Source of the DNA: Antitrichia curtipendula
Lineage: Eukaryota; Streptophyta; Bryopsida; Hypnales; Leucodontaceae
Length of the DNA: 64,000 bases
Direction: 5' to 3'
Assembly (NCBI GenBank): GCA_951230915.1
Contig: OX579636.1
Location: forward strand, 34,779,567 to 34,843,566
Both the position numbers and the translations under genes were made by a program. Numbering within the stretch: position 1 is the stretch's first letter; each line of letters starts with the position of its first letter. The notes under the pieces are model-generated. The model ran no database searches and was not told the DNA's origin. It saw only the letters and a program-made list of their open reading frames with translations. Shown piece by piece: positions 38,427 through 50,795 of the stretch.

Positions 38427-39510
38427 ATGCTCTCATTCATCACCTTCTCCAGTTGGAGATTGATCTGCAAGCACAGATCCATCAAACGAGCACGGCGAAA
38501 TGAATTTGGAAAAATGAGAGAGGTGGGAATGACTGGTCATTAATGCGCTCCTTATTTGTTTCCATTGTCACATTCCGAGCGGCAACGACGGAACTACACG
38601 CCAAGTTTTTCCGACAAAGCAAAGCAAAGCAAGAGGAGAGGTAGCATGGAGCTCCACTTACATACAAGTCATCGAATTGAAGAGCTTGAGAATCGTGAGA
38701 GAAATGGGTTCTTGCGCATTGCATTGCATTGCAACCTCCGTCCCTGGAGACTGCAATGCACAGAAGCGAGGCTGAATGCGCCGGCAACTTCTCGAAGAGC
38801 GCTGTGTGTGTCTGAGTGTTTTTTACTTGTCAGAGATTGGTCTTCAAGAGGGGACGGTCACATGAGGTGATCTATGGAGCGCCCGTCTAAATTGGACGCT
38901 CACATGGGTGACGTGAGGACCGTGCATCTCCATTGAAGATTTTTCCAGAATTTGTACCTTGCGAGAGGTAAGCGATCATGGAAGGTCTTTGCAACCCTGT
39001 GTCGGACGGAGATTGTTTCCTTGGGAATTTCTCTCAGGGCTCTGTGCCGAAACAGTGCATCCTATGTTGTACACCTCGAAGCAACAGCGTGTAGTGGTGA
39101 TGTATCTTACATTTGATGCATCTGAATGTGCTCTTAAAGCGACCATTTAAGGGCTGCCCCACCTTTTTCACAGGCTTTTGTGGCCAGAAATATTTTTAGA
39201 TCATTTTTCAGGGAAAGAAAAATAGATGTGGAACCTAACACAAGTGGTTTTGTATTTTTCCAAGCATTTTTGAATTACTTATACATTTTCAAAGATTTGG
39301 GGCATAGGGCACCTATTTGTGACCATAGGTCTTCCAAAATCTATCCACTTGCAACTCGTAAAGAGATGAGCGGAAATCAAAGACAATGATTGGCTCTTGC
39401 AATAGAAAAATAATATTTTTCCTCCATGCATTCAATTGTCATTTAAGGACCACCCCATCTCCATTCTCCACCTAAAAATAGGGGCGATTTGAAGGAGATG
39501 GGCACTTTTA

Positions 39511-39641
39511 GAGCATCCCCACTCCAACACGGGGAAGCAACACTTCAAATGGTCTAAACCATTGATCTTAGAAGATTTTCTAAGATCAATGATTCAGACC
39601 ATTTGAAGTGTTGCTTCCCCCGTGTTGGAGTGGGGATGCTC
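39511..39641. mobile_element. Foldback MITE of PIF/Harbinger (Tourist) type with TTA target duplication
   Basis: Arms 39511-39573 and 39578-39641 are near-perfect inverted complements (GAGCATCCCCACTCCAACAC ... ), leaving a 4-nt loop. TTA flanks both sides (39508-39510, 39642-39644), the 3-bp duplication of PIF/Harbinger elements. GAGCATCxCCAAC-type ends are widespread in plant MITEs (family knowledge). A transcript through it would fold into a ~63-bp hairpin. Confidence 0.88.
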
Positions 39642-39988
39642 TTAGAGCAAACTACCTTAGGACACCACTCTATAGTGTCATTTTTCTTTGTGTGTTGGTT
39701 TTGAATGTTCTTATAATTATTACCTTATCTGATGAACCTTGAAGGACGGGCTTATCACCACAAAATTAACCATTAGATTTCTTCTTTGCATGCTCCCATA
39801 TTACTAAGTTTAGTTTATAAGATAGATTTGTCACCATTCTATTGGATAGTTAGAAAAGTATTAATACTCATAATGTAGTCCTTCTTTTTACACCTTTAAA
39901 TTTGCAAAAAGTACAAATATAGACGTTTGTGTTAATTTGTTATTATTGGCATTTAATTTGACCCTCACAATGTGACTAATTTGTACAT

Positions 39989-40670
39989 TTAACCCCTAAA
40001 GGACCAGCATGCGCTTTTTGGCAACATAGAAATTGTGGATAGGTACGTGTGACAGGAAATTTGCATATTTTAGGCTGAAATTTCAATAGAAAGTGGGGAC
40101 AAGGAAATACAACTAAAAAATTATGGCCTAATATGGTGTATTTTTTTGTAAATAGACAGTCCAGGCATATTATAAATAATTATTTTTTTCATATACAAAA
40201 ATTTGAAATTGATTTTTAGAGTTATATACATGGAAAGCTTTTAATCATTCCATTTTGATCAATGATTCAAAAGTTACGAGGAATTCTAATTTGCGGGCAC
40301 TTATGGATTCTCTACTCTAAAATAAACTTTGAAGTCCTTTATTTTGCTCAATTTTCAATATTTTTGAAAAAAAACACCCATAGGATGTTGATTTTTTATT
40401 ACAACATTTCAACCATTGGGATTGGCATTTTTCAATTCCATAACTAAATTCTTAGCAGATTTGTATTTTGAATCATTTTCTACTTCTTTCCACTTACTAC
40501 TTTTTTACTACCTGTTGTACAATTCCAAATGATCTGAAAATTTTCAAGCATGTAGCCAACTTGCCTTGAAAAATGAATCCAAAGAAGCACCAACAACATG
40601 GACATTTTTTTTCATATAAATATGATTTTGTGAAGTACAACTCCTTAGTTTTTCATTGGACCATCAGTGT
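39989..40670. repeat. R-family copy, truncated at its right end
   Basis: Starts with 'tttaacccctaaaggacca' and continues through 'ttttggcaacatagaaattg', 'ggaaagcttttaatcattcc', 'tctactctaaaataaacttt' and 'caagcatgtagccaacttgc', the order seen at 61172-61860. It stops before the family's right end. Confidence 0.75.
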
Positions 40671-42092
40671 AGATTGCAAGACATTAGTGTTTGCAATTAA
40701 ATTTAAGAAATTAATGACCAATGTTATTCAATGAATTATCACATAAAGTCATGAAAATTAATTCAAAAAATTAATCCAAATTGAAGTTTTGTTTTTTTGA
40801 AATTGAAATTTGGTATCTAGTTTGGTATTTCTGATTGGTATTACATAAGAATTGAATGTTCCTTATGCAAGACAAGAAATGCCAATTATATTCTATAGGC
40901 ATGGTTCTAGTATGGAGGGCTCTGAGATCTAGACTTGGAATCTCTTTATCACACCCACTATTCAAGGAGTCCAAAGTCTTTGGTACTCTTCCTTGGAATA
41001 TTGCGGCACTTCCGAAGTTTTATTGGAAAGAGTATTAATTCTCTAGTAGAGCTCTCTTTTGCTTTAGGTTCAATGGAAGCCCAAGTGAAGCTCACTTGGG
41101 CAAACTTTTCAAAGATTACTACCACCCTAGAGAGCACCTTGCCTTTATCCCTATTGAGAAAGACTATGAAAGATGTGAGATGCAAGAAGTTTTCTTGGAC
41201 TAGTAATGAAAACCCAATTTTCTCAACTCTCTCCATGTTGGCACTCTCACTAGTCGCATTTCAGAAACTTACTACCCATTTTTTTGTGAAGGGTCCATGA
41301 TCTGGATCCCGTGTGCCCTCATACTAGGACCATGCATATTCTATATTATACACAATTATCTTGAATGGCAGAATAGAATAGACAAATGAGAGTTGCCGTG
41401 TACTGTAAATTATATAGGATGAAGACTTTCTTCTTAGGGAATTATCCCTCAACACAGAGCGCTAAGAGAAAATCCCAAGGTTAAATTCTTCATCCAACAT
41501 AAGGACTGCCCATCTAAATTCTCAAATTTTCATCCCAACTTTTGGATGGATTGAGAAGATTTCCGTAGAATTTTTCCAGAATTTGGGAGGGAATTTTAGG
41601 TCATCCCATTTGGGAAGGTCTTTGCAACCTTAAGGTATGTTCCCACTTGGTGCTAAAGAGTGTTGTTACTGGAGTCTTAAGAACAAATTTATATCTACTT
41701 TTGAACCAGATTCACATTGCAAACATCACCCATAACACCAAGTAGGAAGATACCATCCTTCTTTCATGTGAAGTTGTGATTGAAGACAAATCTCTGACAA
41801 AAAAAAAAGCACTCAAGACACACACAGCGCTCTTCGAGAAGTTGCCGGCACATTCAGCCTCGCTTCTGTGCATTGCAGTCTCCAGGGACGGAGGTTGCAA
41901 TGCAATGCAATGCAATGCGCAAGAACCCATTTCTCTCACGATTCTCACGCTCTTCACTTCGATGACTTGCATGTAAGTAGAGCTCCATGCTACCTCTCCT
42001 CTTGCTTTGCTTTCCTTTCTCAAAAACTTTGCCGAGTAGTTGCTTCTTTGTCACTTGGAATGTGACCATGGAAACTAATAAGGAGCGCAATA

Positions 42093-42389
42093 ATGACCAA
42101 TCATTCCCACCTCTCTCATTTTTCCAAATTCATTTCGCCGTGCTCGTTTGATGGATCTGTGCTTGCAGATCAATCTCCAACTGGAGAAGCTAATGAATGG
42201 GAGCATATGCGTTTGAGAGCTGCAGATCCGTATTGGGCATTCGGGCTCTTGGCACTTTTCGTATCATTGAAGGTGAGCCTCTGTTTCTGTTTTGTTTTGG
42301 GTTATGTTGGATTCGGTGTGAGGCTAGAGAAAGCGGGAAAGTTGCAGGCGAACGTGTCGATGGATGGATTCCTTATTTGTGCACTTTGA
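42093..42389 (+). other. Arm-conserved open frame upstream of the esterase, right copy
   Basis: About 59 codons are open before a possible donor (AAG|GTGAGCC near 42271), including 'ADPYWAFGLLALFVSLK', and the frame continues to 42389. Very similar in the left arm, but high arm identity makes that weak evidence of selection. No family recognised; the left copy has a stop within the corresponding frame. Confidence 0.25.
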
Positions 42390-43150
42390 GATTCGAGATT
42401 TTTGTGGTTGTAATGCTGCGTGATAGTATGCATGCCCACTGCGAAACTGGGTGATCTTCATGGGTTTAGGAGAGCTTTTGATGTTCCTTACGCAAATGTT
42501 TGTGTTTCATCGCCCCTTTCAATGTGCGAGTCTGTGCTAAGCGCAGTGTTTTCAGATTTAGGGCTTAAAGAACTGATTGGAATTTTGAATTACACATGCA
42601 CATTTGTGGGAGCATATGCTTGGCTTCATCTAGGGTTGTGTTTTTCTTGGATTTGATTTGGAAGACTACGTATTAAATGCCCCAGTATCCAATACTCTGT
42701 GTTTCACATTGAGATTTTGTACTCAATTCTCCAGTGACAGGTTGTTGGAAAAACTACGAAAAATGCGCTTCTAATGAGTTATAATATGCTGCTCTTCTAG
42801 TGAGTTACAGTATCGCTATCACACCAAACAACTGAAAGCACGCATCAAATCTGGTCGCGGACTACACAAAGAGTCAATGCGCAGTTTGCTTGTTTCGGAG
42901 AATTCTTGCTCATTTCTGGGTAAATTCATGCGAGGGATGGCTTGCTGAAAACCGTATCATTCATAGCTTCTCAACATTAGCCATGACCTGAGTTTCAGAG
43001 TTCAGTTGTTGCCTAGGCTTTCAAATGTTGTCAGCAAGGCTTTACTGCTGGAGTTCCAGTTGAATTGCATGATTCTGAAGTCTGTGTGCACGTGCTTACG
43101 AGTGTGTGCACCATCAGGTATTCATCAAGCTCATTGTAGTCATACTAGCC

Positions 43151-45152
43151 ATGAGTAACGTCTTGGAGGAGAATCCTCCTGTCCAGGCAAATGAGGAGAA
43201 CGGGACCGAGGTGCTTCCGGGCCTGAGAATCAAAGCTGATGGAACAGTAGTGCGAAACTCAGACCGCGCTCTGCCGACCACCGATCCCTTGGTCTCGCCT
43301 TTTCCAATTTTCGTTGCCAATGTAGCATCGAAGGATGTCATCGTTGATTCCGCACCCGGCATTTGGGGTCGAGTCTTCCTTCCTGAATCCGTCTCCGAAG
43401 GCCTTGGCAAGAAGCTTCCAATTGTGGTTTACTTTCACGGTGGTGGCTTTTGCATGGGAAACGCAGGTAGTGGATTGTTTCCTGATCCCTCCCCCCCCCC
43501 TCCTGTGTGTTCATTGTATTCCCTAGTGTCAGAGGATGGCTTCGACAATCTTGACTTGTACTTGTTCTCTCAATATGCAATATTCTGCTTTCAGTAATCG
43601 ATTGTTTCATCAACTTTTTGACATCATCAATGGAGTCTTCGCCGTGATTTATGGGGAGATCTTTCTACGATCGTATGGTGGCCTTCCCATGGTATAAAGG
43701 AAGATCAGTCCATGAATTATGGGGAAGATTTTCTTTTGTATGTTGTCTAGCAGTTTCTGGAACAGTCTAATTTCACTGAAAACTCTGTTGTAAGCGTAAC
43801 TGAATGCTTGAATCAGATTTTGTAAATCTTCTTGAGTGACCAGTTGTACTTTGTCAGTATCAGGAAACACAGATGTTAGAAACGCAATGTATTGTTTTCA
43901 GGTGGCGAGAGTCCCAGTTATCAAGCCACCAGGCTGTGTAAGACAGCCAACGTTGTTGTAATATCTGCGAGTTACAGGCTTTCCCCTGAAAGTCGACTTC
44001 CCGCTGCTTTCAACGATGCATACACTACCATGTCATGGCTGCAGAAACAGGTGAAATCAAGTTCCTTACAACGTAAATTCTTGCCACTAGCGTTGATAAG
44101 AATTTACCTTCTACGAACTCGGGACATCTTCTCAGTCCATTCCTCGATTTCATCTTGCGTTTTTATTCAATCTCCTAGAGATGGGTGCATGTCATAGTAC
44201 AATGGAGTACACCTTGCCTTTCTAGTCTAATCAAAGCAATACAAACTCGATTTTTTAAGCAATTCAAACATTGAATTCATATAAAGGGCAGAGCTGATAA
44301 TGAATCCATCCAGCTTTAATGTTGTGAAGAATTTACAAAGTGAAATATATATTCCATCAATACGGACAGCAACCTTCAAAATCCATATACACGTTCAATT
44401 TTGGAGCTCTCCCAAGTTACTCCAAGTTTCTGCATCCATTTTGTGACCCAGAAGAGAAAGATTGAATCGAAGAGAGAATGAACAGAATTTCGGCTTGTGG
44501 TTTAGAGGCTCAACTTTGGCTCATTTTCTCAGAGTTGTAATCTGTTTTTTGTCTAATCGCTTTTGATGTCCTGCAGTGCAAGTACCAAGCAAGTGGAGAC
44601 CACACCGCAGGCGACCCCTGGCTCATGAGCCACGTCGACTTCTCGCAGGTCTTCGTCATGGGTCAAAGCGCCGGAGGCAACATTGCCCATCACGTGGTGG
44701 TCTGCAAACCTCCGAGGGACTTCCACCCTCTTACCATCGCAGGGGTGATCCCAGTGGTGCCATTCTTCAGTGCAGAGGAGTTGAGCGAATCCGAGCAGAA
44801 GTTTCCGGAGGATGAGATTCTCCCGCTGGGCAAGCACCGCACGTTCTGGAGACTGGCTCTTCCCGTGGGGACCAACCGAGACCATCCTTTCTGCAACCCT
44901 CTCTCTGCAGATGCTCCGAGACTGACTGAAGTCCAGATTCCCAGGATGTTGCTGATTGTTGCGGGAAAGGATCCGTTGTACACCAGGCAGATGGAGTATT
45001 ACCATGCTCTCAAGGAGGCAGGCAAGGAAGTGCAGCTGGTGGAGGTACCTGAGGGCACCCATGTTTTCCGCAAAGTTTCGTCCTTAGAAGCCGAGAATGT
45101 GAGGGTGGATGAGGCCATGTCCAACTTCATTCATAAGGCTCGCCTTGCTTAG
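43151..45152 (+). CDS. Plant carboxylesterase (CXE-type alpha/beta hydrolase), right-arm copy, 3 exons, 346 aa
   Basis: Exons 43151-43466 (AACGCAG|GTAGTG), 43902-44050 (TTTTCAG|GTGGCG ... AAACAG|GTGAAA) and 44577-45152 (CCTGCAG|TGCAAG ... TAG). Splicing gives an uninterrupted 346-residue protein of normal family length. Oxyanion hole HGGG 96-99; triad S186 (GQSAGG), D287, H317, all intact, so an active esterase is predicted, probably cytosolic since no targeting peptide is seen. Start: ATG at 43151 is the first in-frame ATG after a TGA at 43076; a longer N-terminus would need a GTG start or an upstream exon. Residues that differ from the left copy: V55, K87, C198, T254, E302, M336. The two genes are divergent, start codons 5.7 kb apart. 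The natural substrate cannot be told from sequence. Confidence 0.93.
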
Positions 45153-47875
45153 GACTATGGTCTTATTTTTATGCACTCTTGCTCACAGGAACCGTGCTGT
45201 ACTGTACAGGAAGTTCATGCACAATGCTTAGATGATGTCTCAATACAACAATTTGATTTTTTGGAGTCTGACATCGTATAGTACAAAAATTCATGGCTAT
45301 TGTCTTACTCGAACAATTTGGTTTTCGGAGTGTGAGATATCGTTGAGGTCAAAAATTCACAAGTATTGTCTTCCTCAAATGATTTGAGTTTTCAGGGCCA
45401 GGATACGTTATGTATTGCACAGTAGGTCATTTACGCCTCGCAGGGTCACCAGGGTGATGTGGTGTTAATGCTATGAACTCTATATGAGATATATTTTGTT
45501 CTGTTGACTTCGTTTCAGGACCTTGGATGGCATTGCACTTCTATTAACAAGAGTGTTGATGATAACCCTTTAGCATCCCAGACCATTTATGAGAACCTGT
45601 TTACAAGGCATTGCTTTCTATGGAAACATGGTACTCTGTATATAGATTTTAATTTTAGAAAGTGAAATTGCAATTGGTGGGATTATGGTGTGGTACTTTT
45701 TGCACACATCCAATTGTGCACTTAGCAATAGATTTTGTGTTGGAATGTTTGTGTGTTACTCAACGACATACAAAGATGTTGTAATGTTTGGTGATGTTTA
45801 CAATCATACAAAGATTTAAGGAGTAACAAATTCTAAAGAAGTAAATATGGATGTGACACTAGAGGAGACACTATATATCATGCTTATACCAATTTTTATT
45901 TTTTTCTAGTGGAATTTCAAAGTTAAAAAATGCAAACCATATTAGATTTGGGGCATTGGTATGAACATTTGTGTATTACAGAGTAAGGGTCAATCTCAAT
46001 TATTTGACAAAAACAAGAAAATGAACAATAGAACAGTGTCATGAGTTGTGGCATTTTAGAATATTATTAGCTTAATTCTAGAGAATATGATGATACTTGA
46101 AGACCTACTAAACCTTGAATTTTTGTGCCATTTGTTGCAAGACAAGATTTCTAGATTCAATCCATTTATCTACTCCTACAACGTATTAGATCTAGACAAG
46201 GTTCAAATATTCAAAACTACATGCCTAAATTGACTACTTTAATATCTTGATTAATATTGTTAATCGCCTAATGGTATACAATTTGGATTGCCTATAATGA
46301 TACTTTCAAAAGTGCATATTTTATTTTAAATACATGTATTATATTGAAATAATAATTTTAATATAAATGAAATGTGAAGAATTAATTTTGAAGTATATCA
46401 ACATTATTCTAAATATATTATGGAAATGTATAAAATGTTGGTGCATTTGTATCATGCCCATTTTTCATTTTTGAAAAAGTGCCAAGATGTCAATCTATAG
46501 TATTTTGGTGAAGTAATATATTTCTAAAGCCATCCATCTATTAAACAAATAATCACTTTATAGTTATATGAATCCAAATTTGGCAATTCTATCTGTAATT
46601 TTTATTGAAATGGAAGAAAAAGACACAAAAAGACAACTTTTGAGAATCAAAACTCAAGAATTGTTCTGAAATGGTGCAAATTAACCTTGTGCATGTTGAG
46701 TGTACATGATGCCCACAAAAGGTAATACCATATATTCATTATAGTCATAGATTTTGTATATGAGTTTTTGCGACAATGAAAAATTAATAATATAAAATAC
46801 TATTGTAATTTTTATTGTAAGTTTGGGTAGATCATGAACTTTTTTAAATGTGGAAGCATTTTCTTGTTTACTTCTAGTTGTTTGTCAAGGGCACTAGTAT
46901 TTAAATGATTGAAGAAGTCTTAGAAGAAACTTCAACATGGTAGACTGGGATTATTTTTTTATACTGCAACAATTATTGAATGCATGCAAAGTAATCTCAT
47001 GTTCGTATGAGCAATGCAACTTGCACATCTTCTTCCCTCCTTCAAATTCAAGTTGACAAACAACACACTATTCTTAATCAAAGGTGTTGTCTTTAGAATT
47101 ATAGAATAAATAAATAAATTGTAGAAGTGCAACTATGGATTCTCGATCAAGGCCTTTTTCAAGTGTAAATTATTCCTCATTGGAACTATCACCCCAAATC
47201 AACATCATTTACATTTCAAACATTTTGAAGGTGATTTTTATTATTGCTGCTATCATCATTACTCCTATCATTATTATTCCCACTGCTATCGTCACCATTG
47301 CTATTACTAGCTACTACTATTGTCACCACTACTATTCCCAACACTATTGTTTATTGTCACTATCATCAGAGTCACTGTCAGTTTAGTAAGGTTTGCTTGC
47401 ACCATCAAAATCAACTCTACTACACTTCCTTGTCATAAGTCAATACTACCAAATTATTATAACATCCCACCCTCCCTCCCAAAAGAAAAAAGAAAAAAGG
47501 AACCCCTCAAGTTTATTGCAAAACAAATGTAACACAAAGGTATTCCATTCATATCTTTCTTCAATCTAAGAAAATTAAAGAAGTAAAAGTAAATTTAGTT
47601 ACACTCAAGAGAAACAAAGTAATATGGATAAAGTGTGCTAAAATTGAAATAAAACATAACTAGACTAAAGAAAATAAAAAAACACAATAAAACTGGAACA
47701 AAATGAGGTGTGTATTAAAAAAAATGAAACGCAAATGTACTAAAGCAAAAGAAGTAGCTAACCCCTAAAGTCCCAAGGCCTTTTTTTTGTCAAATCCATT
47801 AAAAAAAATCATTTCTACTACATTGAGTCTAGAAAAATGAAAAGACCTTTTTTAAAAATTGAACCACATAATCTG

Positions 47876-48257
47876 AAATATCTAAAACTTAAAGATAGCA
47901 TATGATTTCATTCCTGAAAATAAATGCAAATATTTTCATTCATAACATTCAAAAAATGGACTTGCTATTGCTTGAGAACAAAGAGGCTTAAGAGCATTAT
48001 GGAATATAAATTATAGCAAAATATAGTTAAAATACAAGGATATCTATTTTACAAAATTTGATCATATGACATCTCACATTGAATTCTTCATAGATCATAT
48101 TTTTTTTATTTAATGGGATGTTTTTCAATATGAAAGATGTATGTATAGATGTTTCTTATATATCTATACAATCAAATGAAAAAAAATTCACCACCAATGT
48201 TTTTAATTCAATTATGATATGAAATTCTAAATTTTGAATGAAATAATTCACTGAAAA
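47876..48257. other. AT-rich gene-free stretch beyond the right arm
   Basis: Nothing recognised; inverted-repeat homology fades out near 47875. Confidence 0.45.
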
Positions 48258-48768
48258 TAGAATTTTGGTTTTTTGAAATCCAAATCTAAAATATTTGATT
48301 GGAATTGGGCAAGAATTGAGTGTTCATTATGCAAGACAAAAATTGCCAAACATATTCTATATTATGCACAATTATTTTGAATGGTAGAATAGGGAAGACA
48401 AATGAGAGTTGCCAGGTATTGTACACCCCAAAAGCAACACTATGCAGTGGTGATGTACATTTGATGCATCTAAATGTAGGTCACCACTACATAGTATCAT
48501 TTTTCTTAGTGTGCTGGTTTTGAATGTACTTATCTTATCTAATGAACCTTAAAGGACAGGTTTATGAGCACGAAATTGAAAATCAAATTTCTTCACTTTG
48601 CATGCTCTTATATTGAGAAGTCTAGTTTTTAAGGTAGATTCATCTCAATTTCCATTGGGTAGTCAGAAAGTGTTATAATTCATAATGTAGTCCTTACTAC
48701 ACCCTTAGATTTGCAAAAAGTACAGCTATGGATGTTTGTGGTGAACTATTATTCTTGGCATTATGTCC
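48258..48768. repeat. Direct relative of spacer blocks, in permuted order
   Basis: 48258-48425 matches 40785-40900 plus 41327-41405 ('ccttatgcaagacaa'-type, then 'cacaattattttgaatgg' and 'gacaaatgagagttgcc'). 48423-48768 matches 39067-39133 plus 39646-39950 ('gtagtggtgatgta', 'gtgctggttttgaatgt', 'atttgcaaaaagtacag'). The order here is A-B-C; in the spacer it is C ... A ... B. Confidence 0.7.
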
Positions 48769-50795
48769 CATAATGTTCTTGAGTTTTCTAGTTCTCAAGC
48801 ATTATCTTGTCCATTTTGTAATTGGTATTAAAGAACCTATTTGTATTTATTTTTCAAGGATGAAATCACATGCCTTCTTCAAGCTTTAGATTTTTTGGTG
48901 AAAATTTTAAATGATTATGAATTTTTGAAGAGACAATGAAGAAAATTCATATAAAATAGACAATGCAATTAAAATAGCTTGCTTTTGGTATGATGGCATG
49001 GCACATCCTTCAACCAAAAAAACAAATGAAAGTCATCTAGTCAATATTGCAAGCTTAAAGAACATTAAAATTATCCTAAGAGTTTTGAAAATCATCCTCT
49101 TGTTGGTCCTATAATCCTAAGTTACATTTGAATTTTTAATCAACTTGTAATTTTCTGGAATGATAAAAAGGCAATCTTATCACATTGGGTCTTCTTCTTT
49201 GCAATTAGAGGGCAAAAACAAAGGATCAACAAAAATTTTATATATAGTTTCTACTTCACTTGAAAATTTGAAATGATTTTTCTTCACTTTTTCTTCAAAA
49301 ATTCTTGGTAATTTGAAAATTTTCCAAAAACTCTGAAAATTTTATGACATAAACTAGACATTTAACTTCATCTCTTGAAAAATGAAATAAAAAAATTCTA
49401 CTCATAAATAGTGAAAAATAGGATAAATATAGTTAAATACTGAGATTTGACTTTAAGGTCATGGATTCTATCTCTTAAGGATTAAACTTATGATAGAAGG
49501 CCATAATTATTTTACAAATTATTATCACCGACTGCAAAAGTTACAATCTAATTCCAACTAATCAACAAATATCCTATTCTTTTGTTCAATAGAATATATT
49601 TTTTTAAATCCTTTTTAAAAATTTCAAATTTTTGCAACTTCAATGACTAGGAAAATTTGAACTTTGGACCTCCCATAATTGAAAGTAGCACTTCATCATT
49701 TCAATATTATACTTTACATGCTCATTGTTTCTATTGAAATGCAATGAATGGAATGAGTTACATTATTTAAAATAATAATGAATTTCATAGGAATTGATAA
49801 ATATGATTTTTTTTTCAAAAATTAAACTTGACTTTTTTCATGGTATGAATTGAAAAGTCATAATACACCAATGGAAAGACTACAATAACAACTTTTTAGC
49901 ACAATATTATACAATTGATGAGAATACTAAAGAATGAGTGGCAATACATTCTAGATAATAATGTCACATGGATGTCACTAGCAAAGCTTTTGCTCACCAA
50001 AATGGAAAGATACTTTTTCAACCCCTGGAATTTTTAGAACTTCATCAATTTTGCCAACACAAGGAAAAATCCACCCTTGGTATGAAAGCTCTAGAAGGAG
50101 ATAAAGTTATACAAGAATGTTTTGATTTCACTTCAAACTCCATACCATCCTTTTGAACATGAAGGCTGGAGTGTTTCTCATATGGGATTTTCAAGGAGAG
50201 GCTTCAATTCAAGAGTTCCAACAACTTTCAACAATAAAAGCGGCCACAAATGGATTTTTAGTGTGAGAAAAAACCAAGAAAGTACATAACATCATTCAAC
50301 AAGGCAAAAGGATACCTTCAATAAAAAGTTAGAGAGAATATCATTTGTAGTTGAGCTCTGAAAATCCAACAACTAGGTGAAAATAGTGAAGAAACATCAA
50401 CATCATGCAACCAAGAAAATATATTAGCCAATTGGCTGCAATGACAGAACGTCAAACATCAATTGCAAATGCTCCCTCATGAACCGCAAAGCCACCCTCC
50501 TAACATTGCTCAATAATGTATGGCATAGCCTATTTCACGCAGTACAATAATGTAGAGACACCAATATAAACATAAACATAGACACCAATATACTCATGTA
50601 GATAATATGATACAGAAGTGTGCTAAGAATAATCAGTGGCACTAGAGTGATGCCTGTGATGTGCCTGGAGTTATACTACAAAGTGCAGAAGAATTAAACA
50701 GTGGGTGCAATCCCCTCTAGGAAAAACCTGACTTAAGTACAACGGTGCTGTGCCCAGGGAAGTTGAAAAGCTCATGATTCCATAGCAAGGAATGC
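48769..50795. other. AT-rich gene-free stretch, ending in the 3' flank of the SOUL gene
   Basis: No gene called. From about 50600 the sequence becomes less AT-rich, as expected for the 3' UTR of the minus-strand gene ending at 50796. A 62-codon frame at 49968-50156 has no recognisable feature. Confidence 0.5.

Larger units (their letters stand above)
32235..38870. repeat. Left arm of large inverted duplication
   Basis: The reverse complement of this arm is found at about 41755-47875. Anchors: 32315-32337 ('ggccttgggactttaggaa') with 47757-47780; the GAT/CAA-rich block 32690-32820 with 47225-47400; the carboxylesterase gene; and 38750-38850 with 41770-41900. From ~34980 inward the arms look at least ~95% identical by eye, introns included. 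Outside that point similarity drops to roughly 80%. This arm carries two insertions absent from the other (33594-34347 and 34797-34977). Confidence 0.9.
38871..41754. other. Spacer of the inverted duplication
   Basis: About 2.9 kb between the arms, without a supportable gene. It contains blocks related in direct orientation to 48258-48768 (39067-39133, 39646-39950, 40785-40900, 41327-41405), a foldback MITE at 39511-39641, an R-family fragment at 39989-40670, and a 40900-41325 stretch absent from the 48-kb relative. The open frame 40935-41300 inside that stretch has no recognisable domain. Confidence 0.6.
41755..47875. repeat. Right arm of large inverted duplication
   Basis: Reverse complement of 32235-38870 (see that entry for anchors). 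It lacks the two insertions of the left arm and has an unrelated ~400-bp stretch at 46085-46485 instead. Introns of the esterase differ only slightly between arms (435 against 429 bp; 526 against 527 bp), with a C-run expansion at about 43489-43499 in this copy. Confidence 0.9.

Noticed and set aside
40935..41300. 121-codon frame in the spacer
   Set aside because: No domain or transposase/reverse-transcriptase motif seen; open on both strands.
43106..43150. Hydrophobic N-terminal extension of the esterase (VFIKLIVVILA)
   Set aside because: It would need a GTG start; there is no ATG between the in-frame TGA at 43076 and the ATG at 43151. An upstream exon remains possible but unsupported.
32235..47875. 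Palindrome as assembly artefact
   Set aside because: The arms differ by substitutions, indels and private transposon insertions, which a mirrored assembly would not show.
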